From the NCBI GenBank assembly GCA_017427775.1, contig JAFRSD010000009.1, forward strand, positions 62,001 through 126,000: a DNA stretch of 64,000 nucleotides, written 5' to 3'. This document shows positions 8,435 to 17,488 of the stretch, in pieces. The notes under the pieces were generated by a model. That model was not told the origin of the DNA. It saw only the letters and a list, made by a program, of their open reading frames with translations, and ran no database searches. Both the position numbers and the translations under genes were made by a program. How positions within the stretch are numbered: the first letter of the stretch is position 1; each line of letters opens with the position of its first letter. Source of the stretch: Lachnospiraceae bacterium (GTDB taxonomy: Bacteria > Bacillota > Clostridia > Lachnospirales > Lachnospiraceae).

Positions 8435-8740
8435 GGGTAGCAGAGGTAGCAGTACGGGTAGCAGTAAAAACCACAGCTGCTACCCACGAAAACACAGTAA
8501 CCACAAGGGTTTGACGGTTCTGGGTAGCAGAGGTAGCAGTACCTCAAACTTCTCAGCCGAAAAAATAAAGTTTGGAAGCAAATATGAAAAACGGGTATGA
8601 AGATAGTTTTTTGTGGATATGAAATCAAAACTTCTGCTACCCCTGCTACCCGCAAGCCTCAAAGCCTTGTAAACAAAGGCTTTTTCGAGGTAGCAGCACC
8701 AGAAAACACTGCTACCCGTGCTGCTACCCACTGCTACCCG
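8435..8740. other. Candidate replication origin: mirror-symmetric array of 12 GGTAGCAG iterons
   Basis: Twelve exact copies of GGTAGCAG or its complement. Left block starts: 8436, 8445, 8457 (forward), 8477 (reverse), 8523, 8532 (forward). Right block: 8634, 8643 (reverse), 8689 (forward), 8709, 8721, 8731 (reverse). Orientations FFFRFF and RRFRRR are exact mirror images, and the spacings 9-12-20-46-9 and 9-46-20-12-10 are almost so. The ~94 bp between the blocks (8540-8633) is A+T-rich. Two iteron sets around an AT-rich core directly 3' of the replication gene is the architecture described for SaPI-type origins. No gene is supported in 8432-8770 although frames stay open through the repeats. 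Confidence 0.88.
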
Positions 8741-8770
8741 CACATCATCAAAGGAAGGAGGGAAACGACA

Positions 8771-9115
8771 ATGGTGCATTACCCATCGCTCCGGGAACTG
8801 AAACGGACGCTCGGAGCGGACTACCGCATCCGAACCATCGACTGGGAGAAATGCCTGTACCGGGATTTCGGTAACGGCTTCAATGTCGAGGTCAGCGGGT
8901 GCAGCCGTGCCAATAGAAAAGGTGTAGCCACACTTTATCTCTGGTTCGGAGAGCACGCATACGACTGCCTGATCGTCAAGACCGTCCGTGATGTCGGTCG
9001 GAGCGCGGAGGCAATCGGAGAGGCTGTGGATAACCTCTGTGAGTATTCAAACAGCCTCATCGCCCACGGCTATGACAGCCGGGACAAACTGTTTCATCTC
9101 AAAAACAACATTTAA
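8771..9115 (+). CDS. Uncharacterised element protein (114 aa)
   Basis: AAGGAAGGAGG lies about 9 nt upstream of ATG 8771. An alpha/beta-looking protein with RIRTIDWEKCLYRDF near the start, a CLIVKTVRDVGRSAEAIGEAVDNL amphipathic helix near the end and two cysteines in the first half. No family recognised and no membrane segment. It sits between the iteron origin and the zinc-ribbon and capsid genes, separated from the next gene by 18 nt, so it is probably co-expressed with them. A role in replication control or helper interaction would be a guess. The frame is open upstream through the iterons, but only this start has a ribosome site. Confidence 0.7.
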   Translation: MVHYPSLRELKRTLGADYRIRTIDWEKCLYRDFGNGFNVEVSGCSRANRKGVATLYLWFGEHAYDCLIVKTVRDVGRSAEAIGEAVDNLCEYSNSLIAHGYDSRDKLFHLKNNI

Positions 9116-9133
9116 GAAAGTGAGGATTTTACC

Positions 9134-9448
9134 ATGAATTATCCACTCAGAATCAACAAGTACAACTGGCGCTCCTTGGAGCCGCAGACCAACGTCCACT
9201 ACACCGAGGACTATATCGCAGATCACTATGATCTGTATCTCACATCGGAGTACATCCCGGACGATGACGGCAATACTCGCAGATATTACCGTCTCCACGC
9301 CAACAAGGCACACAGCATCGAGATGGCTCTTGCCTACGATGTCAAGTGCCCGCGTTGCGGAAGGAATGTGTTGAAGCAGGTCGGCAGATGCAGGGATTAC
9401 CATACGCTGGGACTTTACGAATGCCCGGTGTGCGACAGAAAGAAATAA
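9134..9448 (+). CDS. Zinc-ribbon protein of unknown function (104 aa)
   Basis: The C-terminus carries two CxxC knuckles, VKCPRCGRN and YECPVCDRK, about 24 residues apart, a zinc ribbon. The N-terminal 70 residues (rich in Y, N and D) are not recognised. GTGAGGA precedes the ATG. It is 18 nt after the previous gene and 14 nt before the capsid gene, so the three very likely share a transcript. A DNA- or protein-binding adaptor is plausible; the family is unknown to me. Confidence 0.7.
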   Translation: MNYPLRINKYNWRSLEPQTNVHYTEDYIADHYDLYLTSEYIPDDDGNTRRYYRLHANKAHSIEMALAYDVKCPRCGRNVLKQVGRCRDYHTLGLYECPVCDRKK

Positions 9449-9462
9449 GGAGGATTACGATT

Positions 9463-10407
9463 ATGGCTACATTCAACGAGAAAAATTATCTCATCGGCAC
9501 CACCGAGTATGACACAAATTTCTGGAATGTCATGCGCGGAGGCCGCTACGCAACAGACAAGATCAATGACGGCAAGGATGTCTCCACGGGAGGGTACGCT
9601 CTCCCGGCGGCATCCGGTGACAAGCTGAGAAAGGCAATCAAGCGCGAGAGTCTGTTCCGCAACATGGCAACGGTCGTAAAGGCGTATAACAGCGGCAGTC
9701 GCATCTTTGCCAAGGACTGTGATGACCTTGCCTCATGGGTGCCGGAGAACGGCAACATCCCTATTCAGGACGGCATGAACGATTTTACCCGCTACGCCGT
9801 GGAGATGCACAAACTGGCAGTATTCGTCAAGCTGGATGATGATTTTGTACACGATGCCACGTTTGACATCGAGGACTATCTGACAGGCCGCCTTGCGAAG
9901 AACTTCGCCAAAGCCGAGGACTACGGTTTTATCACGGGTACGGGTGACCATATGCCCAAGGGCATTCTCAGTCCGACCGATGGCGCAGAGGCAGGTGTTT
10001 ATACAAACAGCATCACCTACGATGCTGTGATCCGCCTGTTCTTTGCTCTGAACGAGGAGTACCGTAAAAACGCCGTGTGGTTGATGAACGATGCCACCGC
10101 CCTGACGCTGCGCCTCATGAAAGACGAAGTGGGCAATCCCCTGTGGAACCATGCGAACGACACAATTCTCGGCAAGCGAGTTGTCATCTCCAACGATATG
10201 CCCGATGCAGAAGCCGGGGAAACACCTATCGTGTTCGGCGATTTCAGTTATTACTGGATCATCGACCGCAGCCCCGTCAGCATCCAGACACTCAAGGAGA
10301 AGTTCGTCACGCTCGACCAGATCGGATATCTGGCTCTTGAGTTTCTTGACGGCAGGCTCATCCGCCGCGATGCGCTTCAGGGCATGAAAATCAATATCAC
10401 GGAGTAA
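9463..10407 (+). CDS. HK97-fold phage major capsid protein
   Basis: 314 aa. The pattern matches HK97-type capsid subunits: an N-arm (GTTEYDTNFWNVM), GYALPAASGDKLRKAI, the E-loop/P-domain region, GDHMPKGILS, the A-domain helix AVWLMNDATALTLRLMKD, LGKRVVISNDMPD and FGDFSYYWIIDRSP. Starts at ATG 9463 with AAGGAGG 9 nt upstream; 39 upstream residues that stay in frame overlap the previous gene and are not real. It begins near the N-arm, so no long scaffolding (delta) domain is present, and no prohead protease, portal or terminase gene is nearby. A strong terminator follows at 10419-10456. It may form its own small shell with helper parts, alter helper capsids, or make an encapsulin-like compartment. 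Confidence 0.9.
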   Translation: MATFNEKNYLIGTTEYDTNFWNVMRGGRYATDKINDGKDVSTGGYALPAASGDKLRKAIKRESLFRNMATVVKAYNSGSRIFAKDCDDLASWVPENGNIPIQDGMNDFTRYAVEMHKLAVFVKLDDDFVHDATFDIEDYLTGRLAKNFAKAEDYGFITGTGDHMPKGILSPTDGAEAGVYTNSITYDAVIRLFFALNEEYRKNAVWLMNDATALTLRLMKDEVGNPLWNHANDTILGKRVVISNDMPDAEAGETPIVFGDFSYYWIIDRSPVSIQTLKEKFVTLDQIGYLALEFLDGRLIRRDALQGMKINITE

Positions 10408-10418
10408 GGCTCCTGCGG

Positions 10419-10456
10419 ACAGGTACGGCGGATTGCCGTCTGCCGTGCCTGTTTTC
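10419..10456 (+). terminator. Intrinsic terminator after the capsid gene
   Basis: Arms ACAGGTACGGC (10419-10429) and GCCGTGCCTGT (10442-10452) pair fully with one G-U; TTTTC follows. It separates the replication/capsid transcript from the integrase transcript. Confidence 0.8.
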
Positions 10457-10743
10457 TCTGCAAAAATCAAACAATTCAAAGAACATATTACAACGGATTG
10501 CACGGTTTTCATAGCGGTTATCAGCGGTTTAGGGTTTAATTACCCGTTTGAATACGCGTTTTTGCACACGAAGCCCCAGGCCGCTGTCCGCTATCGAAAG
10601 GCGTAGAGATTAGGCCGCCCCCTACCGGGCAGGAAAGCCTATTCCTATGAAAACTTATGCGAATTTCCGCGCGAAGCCCTGCGCCCGTTATCCATTCAAG
10701 ATACGCCAGAGATCAGAATCCCCTTGGGGAGAAAGGAGGACAC
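10457..10743. other. Non-coding gap between capsid and integrase modules
   Basis: No supported gene in 287 bp. Tandem AGCGGTT copies occur at about 10513 and 10523, and GGGTTTAATTACCC is palindromic. A C/G-rich tract follows at about 10570-10640. A promoter for the integrase transcript must lie here, but no clear one was found. In a satellite this gap would be a place to look for a packaging (cos/pac-like) site; that is speculation. Confidence 0.4.
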
Positions 10744-10908
10744 ATGGCAAAGGAAGTAAAGCCGATTCGTATCTCCGCCGGATGGCAGGACAGCACGATT
10801 TACATCATTGAGTATGCCACCAGCGAGAATGCCAAGGAAACGGCATACGAGAAGATAAAACGGCTGATTATGAACGAACCGATAACTTTGGAAAAGCAAG
10901 CCTCGTAA
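10744..10908 (+). CDS. Small element protein upstream of the integrase (54 aa)
   Basis: AAAGGAGG stands 6 nt before ATG 10744. Short, charged protein: MAKEVKPIRISAGWQDSTIY, then an Ala/Glu/Lys-rich helix. No recognised family. It is 79 nt upstream of the serine integrase, in the same orientation, and probably on the same transcript. A recombination accessory factor (for instance a directionality factor) is possible but not shown by the sequence. Confidence 0.65.
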   Translation: MAKEVKPIRISAGWQDSTIYIIEYATSENAKETAYEKIKRLIMNEPITLEKQAS

Positions 10909-10939
10909 GGCTCAAAAGAACTTGACTTCTTCACAGTAG

Positions 10940-12675
<1,736 letters not shown>

Positions 12676-12752
12676 CAGGGATTACAAAATCCCTAAGTTG
12701 CACCGCCTTTATGCAGCGGGGGTTTTTATGTTCTTAAGGGGTGTCCGTCTCG

Positions 12753-14498
12753 TTAGCTCTCCACCAGCACGCCGACTTCCTGGGCCTTTTGCATGTCGTA
12801 GTAGAAGCCCTTGTGCGCAAGGAGTTCGCTGTGGGTGCCGCGCTCGACAATCTCGCCTTCGTGGAAGACGAGGATCAGGTCGGCATTCTGAATGGTCGAT
12901 AGACGGTGCGCAATCGCGATGATCGTGCGCTTGCCGGCCAGGCGGTTGATTGCGGCCTGGATCTGCCGCTCGGTCTGCACGTCAACGGAAGCGGTAGCTT
13001 CGTCGAGGATGATGATCGGCGAATTGCGAAGGATTGCGCGGGCAATCGCGACACGCTGCTTCTGTCCGCCGGAGAGACGGAGTCCGCGCTCGCCGACCTG
13101 TGTCTCGTAGCCATCGGGCATCGCGAGGATGTCTTCGTGAATATAAGCGGCTTTGGCAGCAGCTTCAATCTCTTCCCTGGTAGCGGTGGGCCTTGCATAA
13201 CCGATGTTCTCGGCAATAGACCCGTTAAACAGGAATGTGTCCTGAAGTACCGGCGAAATGTTATGGCGAAGACTCGAAAGCGTTACTTCACGGATGTCGT
13301 TTCCGTCGACGAGAATGCGTCCCTCAACAGGGTCGTAAAAACGCGGGATCAGCTGTGTCGCCGTCGTCTTTCCGACGCCGGTCGGGCCGACCAGGGCGAC
13401 CATCATGCCGGGCTTGCAGGAGAACGAAATGTCCTTGAGAACCGGAATGTTGTTTCCGTAATCGAAGCTCACGTGGTCGAATTCAACGGCTCCCTTCACA
13501 TCGGCGAGAGCTTTCGCCCCTTCCGCATCCGTGATCGCGGAAGGCGTGTCGAGAATGACGGTTACACGCTCTGCGCCGGCAAGTGACTGCTGTAAACTTT
13601 CAAGCAGGTTTGCAAGCCCCGAAACAGGCGCATAGAAGAGTCCGAGGTAGAGGACAAATGCGACGATATCCGCAACACTCAGCTGACCCTTAAAGGCAAG
13701 ATACCCGCCGAAGAACACAACCAGAACCGTACCGAGTGCCGACAGAAGCTCGACACACGGATGGAAGATCGCGCTCGCCCGAAGCGCCCGAAGCATCGCG
13801 GTAACCTGCTCAAAACTCTTGCGGCGCACGCGGTCGCCTTCATACTGTTCCTGGCCGAACGCCTGGATCTCATGAAGCCCGGACAGGCTGTCCTGCAGCT
13901 GCGCGTTGAGTTCGCCCATCGTCTTCTGGGACGCGCGGAAGAAAGGCCTTACTACCTTCGCGAAGATGACACCCGAGATCAGGATGAGCGGGATCGGGCA
14001 GCAGGTGATCAGCGCCAGCTTCCAGTTCACGGTCAGAAGTATGATCAATACGCCGGCAAATGTGACGAAATTCGTGATGATATCCGGAATCATATGCGCA
14101 TACAGAAGCTCGAAATCCCGTGTGTCATTCACGACGCGGCTCATCAGGTCGCCGGTCTGCTTGTCGTGGAAGAAGGAAAGGTCGAGACTCTGCAATTTGT
14201 CATAAAGACGGCTTCGCAGATCGCCTACGAGATACCATGCGGCGCGGTGCGCAAGATAATTGCTCAGGAAGCGGAAGAGCACCCGCAGAAGGTAAAGCCC
14301 GAGCAGAATCAGGGCCAGCATACGGATGGTTTTCAGGGAATTTTCATCAACGCCTTTTTCGACAATGCCCGTCATCTTGGAGAGCACCTTCGGCGCGGAA
14401 AGGTTGATAACCGTCAGCGAAAACGTTGACAGGATCGCAATGACGTACAGCCCTTTGTAGCGGGCCGCTTCCCGGGTCAGTTTCCAGAGTGTTTTCAT
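12753..14498 (-). CDS. ABC exporter, fused permease and ATPase
   Basis: 581 aa half-transporter of the lipid/multidrug exporter type. An N-terminal domain with about six membrane segments is followed by an ATPase: Walker A GPTGVGKTT near residue 370, signature LSGGQKQR, Walker B IIILDEATASVD and H-loop AHRLST. ATG 14498 has GGGAGG 7 nt upstream; an 11-residue longer frame is not supported. Only one half-transporter is present, so it may work as a homodimer. It is the first chromosomal-looking gene right of the integrative element and its 3' end is 107 bp from the integrase stop. Substrate cannot be told from sequence. Confidence 0.93.
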   Translation of the reverse strand: MKTLWKLTREAARYKGLYVIAILSTFSLTVINLSAPKVLSKMTGIVEKGVDENSLKTIRMLALILLGLYLLRVLFRFLSNYLAHRAAWYLVGDLRSRLYDKLQSLDLSFFHDKQTGDLMSRVVNDTRDFELLYAHMIPDIITNFVTFAGVLIILLTVNWKLALITCCPIPLILISGVIFAKVVRPFFRASQKTMGELNAQLQDSLSGLHEIQAFGQEQYEGDRVRRKSFEQVTAMLRALRASAIFHPCVELLSALGTVLVVFFGGYLAFKGQLSVADIVAFVLYLGLFYAPVSGLANLLESLQQSLAGAERVTVILDTPSAITDAEGAKALADVKGAVEFDHVSFDYGNNIPVLKDISFSCKPGMMVALVGPTGVGKTTATQLIPRFYDPVEGRILVDGNDIREVTLSSLRHNISPVLQDTFLFNGSIAENIGYARPTATREEIEAAAKAAYIHEDILAMPDGYETQVGERGLRLSGGQKQRVAIARAILRNSPIIILDEATASVDVQTERQIQAAINRLAGKRTIIAIAHRLSTIQNADLILVFHEGEIVERGTHSELLAHKGFYYDMQKAQEVGVLVES

Positions 14499-14803
14499 AA
14501 TGCATCCTCCCGGCTGCGCGCTTCGGCGCACCCATTTTCAGATTCTTTATCGGCTTTCACATTTTCATTATAGGCTGAATCCGTATTACGGAAAATGGAA
14601 TATGTTTTCCAAATCAATCGGGAGTATCCGAAACACAAACCTCTGGCATTGTTGAGCCTTACACATATTAACATCCGGGGAAAATGTGCTATACTGTATT
14701 TGCGAGGGCACAGCGCCCCGCGGCGGGACGGAACACAGTACTCGTTAAACAGACGTTTCGTCCGCAGGTACAATCCGATACGGTTTGGAATGGGAGAGAT
14801 ACG
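14499..14803. promoter_or_regulatory. Divergent intergenic region
   Basis: 305 bp between the ABC exporter and the plus-strand membrane protein. On the minus strand TATAAT occurs at 14567-14572 with a poor -35. On the plus strand there is TTAACA (14668-14673), 16 bp, then TATACT (14690-14695) preceded by an extended TG. No RNA gene or further coding sequence is supported. Confidence 0.5.
14668..14695 (+). promoter_or_regulatory. Promoter of the CmpB-like membrane protein gene
   Basis: TTAACA-16-TATACT with TGC directly before the -10 (extended -10). About 108 nt upstream of ATG 14804. Confidence 0.55.
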
Positions 14804-15745
14804 ATGAGCTTCCTTGAAATCTTATTTTATGTGACGGTTTATTCCTTCCTCGGCTGGTGTGTCGAGGTCATTTATCATACGGCAAAGTACGGTGATTTCT
14901 CGAACCGCGGCCTCGTAAACGGGCCGGTGTGTACGATTTACGGAGTCGGATTTACAGGGGCAATAGGGATTCTCTATTCGTTCCGCGATAACGTATTTGT
15001 CTTGTTCGCGGTATCCATCGTGCTTGCGACCGCGCTTGAGTTTCTGACCGGCTGGGTTTTGGAGAAACTGTTCCACGAAAAATGGTGGGACTATTCGAAG
15101 GAACCGTTCAACGTGAAGGGTTATATATGTCTGCGATTCTCACTGATCTGGGGGCTTGCGTGCACGGGCGCGATGGTAGCCGTGCATCCGCTGATTGAAA
15201 AACTGTATCACGTCATTCCGCATAAGGCGATGGTGATCGGTCTCGGCATATGCGTCGTGATCTACCTGGCCGACTTGAGCGTGACGGTGATCGAAATCCG
15301 GAAGCTGCAGATCCGTCTCGGTATCGTGAAAGGCATTTCCGACTGTATGGATGATATCGCGAACTTCCTCGGATCGAACCTGCATGAGAGCACGCTCGAC
15401 GTCATCAAGAAGGGAGAAGAAGGAAAGGAATTCCTGCAGGAGGCACACGACGCGTATGTAGAGAAAAGGGAAGCCCTGCAGCTCAGCATGGCCGAGAACC
15501 GGGAGATGTTCCTCGGGCGGCTTTCCTACGAGACCGAACGTCTTAAGAAGAACTTCGATGAGAGCCGGGACGACTTTTCAAAGAGTTTTGAGGAGCGTCG
15601 GGACAAGCTTCTGCAGACCCTCGCAAATCTCCGGAAGCGCTACGAAAAAACATCCTTCAAACCGTCTCACACAAAGCACCGTCTGGAACGGTCTTTCCCG
15701 GCGCTGCACTTCGATGACAGAGACGGAAAAGGTCAATCCGATTGA
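14804..15745 (+). CDS. Putative ABC-transporter type IV membrane protein (CmpB/PF06541-like)
   Basis: 313 aa. The first ~165 residues form about five membrane helices with YSFLGWCVEVIYH and NRGLVNGPVCTIYGVG, the conserved signature of PF06541 proteins. The last ~150 residues are a charged helical, probably coiled-coil, cytoplasmic tail (KREALQLSMAENREMF and on). Start ATG 14804 after GGGAGAGA. Single gene between a divergent promoter and a terminator. Function is unknown despite the family name; a long coiled-coil tail is a common extension in Clostridia. Confidence 0.8.
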   Translation: MSFLEILFYVTVYSFLGWCVEVIYHTAKYGDFSNRGLVNGPVCTIYGVGFTGAIGILYSFRDNVFVLFAVSIVLATALEFLTGWVLEKLFHEKWWDYSKEPFNVKGYICLRFSLIWGLACTGAMVAVHPLIEKLYHVIPHKAMVIGLGICVVIYLADLSVTVIEIRKLQIRLGIVKGISDCMDDIANFLGSNLHESTLDVIKKGEEGKEFLQEAHDAYVEKREALQLSMAENREMFLGRLSYETERLKKNFDESRDDFSKSFEERRDKLLQTLANLRKRYEKTSFKPSHTKHRLERSFPALHFDDRDGKGQSD

Positions 15746-15816
15746 CACAAAACCACATCTTGTTGTACTACAACGATAGAATGACACAATATCTTGTAGT
15801 TTTTCATCAAAAGGTG

Positions 15817-15845
15817 TTTACAAATGAAATGTGCCGTGCTATTAT
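15817..15845 (+). promoter_or_regulatory. Promoter of the uracil/xanthine permease gene
   Basis: TTTACA (15817-15822), 17 bp, TATTAT (15840-15845). The start site should be near 15852. It is nested in the hairpin 15832-15880. Confidence 0.65.
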
Positions 15846-15884
15846 CACAAGGAAGGGGTAAAATGTGACAAAGCACGGCATTTT
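15832..15884 (+). terminator. Terminator-like inverted repeat overlapping the uraA promoter
   Basis: TGCCGTGCT (15832-15840) and AGCACGGCA (15872-15880) followed by TTTT. For transcripts coming from the upstream gene it can act as a terminator. The left arm is upstream of the expected uraA start, so uraA transcripts cannot form it; it may double as an operator. Confidence 0.5.
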
Positions 15885-15928
15885 CCTTGCCCCCGGACTT
15901 TGAAAAACACATCATTGAGGAGGTAGTT

Positions 15929-17395
15929 ATGAACCTTATCTATCAAGTCGAAGACAAGCCGAAATTCGGCCAGCTGATCGTGTTCGCATTCCAGCAGTTG
16001 CTGGCGATCATGGCGGCTACGATCGCAGTTCCCGCGATCATCGGACATGACATGAGCGCTACCGCGGCACTGTTCGGCGCCGGCGTCGGTACTCTTGTGT
16101 ATCTGCTCTTTACGAGGTTTAAGAGCCCGGTATTCCTCGGAAGCTCTTTCGCTTTCCTCGGCTCCATGTCAGCGGCATTTGCCGGCGGCGTTACGGTCGG
16201 TCTCGGTTACCTTGGTATGATCATGGGTGCCCTCCTCGCCGGTCTTGTATATGTAATTATCGCGGTTGTTGTAAAATTTGCCGGAGTTAAATGGATCAAC
16301 AAGATCATGCCGGCAATCGTTATCGGACCGATCGTTGCGATCATCGGTCTTTCGCTTGCAGGTAACGCGATCGGCGATCTGTTCAAAGGTAATGTAACCC
16401 ACCAGGGTATCGATGCTGATACCCCTCAGATTGTAAAAGAGATCGATGGTGTTCCGACGATTGTGGACAATGTCGTTGATATTCAGAACGCTTCCCCTTA
16501 TCTTTGTGTTGCAATCGGTCTTCTGACCCTCATCGTTACAATGCTTTGCTCCGTATACGGCAAGAAGATGCTCAAGATGATCCCGTTTGTGATCGGTATC
16601 CTTTGCGGCTACGCGGTTGCGGCGATCCTGACCGCGATCGGAAATGCGAACGGCAACGAAGCACTTCAGATCATCAACTTCTCCGGTTTCGAGAATATGA
16701 AGATCTTCCAGGTTCCGGACTTCACCTTCCTGAAAGGGTTTAAGGAAATCGGAGACTTCACGGATACGTATTTCCTGACCATCCTTGTAGCGTATGTTCC
16801 GGTTGCATTCGTTGTATTTGCCGAGCATCTCGCGGACCATAAGAACCTTTCCTCCATCATCGGAAAGGACCTCACCGAGGATCCGGGTCTTCATCGTACC
16901 CTTCTCGGCGACGGTGTCGGCTCCTTCGCAGGCGCAATCTTCGGCGGCTGCCCGAATACGACCTACGGCGAGTCCATCGGCTGTGTGGCTATCTCCGGAA
17001 ACGCTTCCACGATCACGATCTTCTGCACCGCGATCCTTGCGATGCTGATCAGCTTCATCGGACCGTTCTCCGCATTCCTTGCTTCAATCCCGAGCTGCGT
17101 AATGGGCGGTGTTTGTGTAGCACTGTACGGATTCATCGCAGTATCCGGTCTTAAGATGATCCAGAGCGTTGACCTCAATAAGAATAAGAACCTCTTCGTT
17201 GTTTCCGTGATCCTGATCGCCGGCGTTGGCGGCCTTTCCATTACTTTCTGGGAAGTAACCCTTACGGCTGTTGCTTGCGCACTGATCCTCGGAATCATCA
17301 CCAACCTTCTTCTGAAGAGTGCCAAGGATGCTGAAGAAGTTCCGGCTCCTGTTGAGCAGATCGCTGAAGCTGCAGAGGAGACTGAGAAACAGTAA
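15929..17395 (+). CDS. uraA: Uracil/xanthine permease (NCS2 family)
   Basis: 488 aa nucleobase:cation symporter with about 14 membrane spans. Family signatures are visible: PVFLGSSFAFLG near residue 70, the proton/substrate glutamate region FAEHLADHKNL and the NTTYGESIG motif. Start ATG 15929 follows GAGGAGG; an upstream in-frame ATG at 15887 lacks a ribosome site. The C-terminus has a short acidic tail. The nearest relatives by pattern are UraA-type uracil transporters, but xanthine or other purines cannot be excluded. Single-gene unit with promoter 15817-15845 and terminator 17427-17472. I see no purine riboswitch or PyrR-type leader. Confidence 0.92.
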   Translation: MNLIYQVEDKPKFGQLIVFAFQQLLAIMAATIAVPAIIGHDMSATAALFGAGVGTLVYLLFTRFKSPVFLGSSFAFLGSMSAAFAGGVTVGLGYLGMIMGALLAGLVYVIIAVVVKFAGVKWINKIMPAIVIGPIVAIIGLSLAGNAIGDLFKGNVTHQGIDADTPQIVKEIDGVPTIVDNVVDIQNASPYLCVAIGLLTLIVTMLCSVYGKKMLKMIPFVIGILCGYAVAAILTAIGNANGNEALQIINFSGFENMKIFQVPDFTFLKGFKEIGDFTDTYFLTILVAYVPVAFVVFAEHLADHKNLSSIIGKDLTEDPGLHRTLLGDGVGSFAGAIFGGCPNTTYGESIGCVAISGNASTITIFCTAILAMLISFIGPFSAFLASIPSCVMGGVCVALYGFIAVSGLKMIQSVDLNKNKNLFVVSVILIAGVGGLSITFWEVTLTAVACALILGIITNLLLKSAKDAEEVPAPVEQIAEAAEETEKQ

Positions 17396-17426
17396 AACAG
17401 GCCAATCCGGCCTTGACCGATAAATG

Positions 17427-17472
17427 AAAAAGGCTGTTGCCCGTCGGATGGTCCGGCGGTGACAGCCTTTTT
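17427..17472 (+). terminator. Intrinsic terminator after uraA
   Basis: AAAAAGGCTGT (17427-17437) and ACAGCCTTTTT (17462-17472) pair fully, with a second GC-rich hairpin inside the loop. Confidence 0.85.
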
Positions 17473-17488
17473 ACACGGAGTAAGAGAT

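Noticed and set aside
8435..8740. CRISPR array
   Set aside because: Repeats are 8 bp, in both orientations and unevenly spaced, with no cas gene; they fit iterons.
8373..8770. Open frames running through the iteron array, coding GSRGSS-like repeats
   Set aside because: Their content is just the translated octamers; no ribosome site, and the real downstream start with AAGGAGG is at 8771.
15832..15884. Transcription attenuator controlling uraA
   Set aside because: The left arm overlaps the -10 region, so uraA transcripts do not contain it; treated as upstream terminator or operator.
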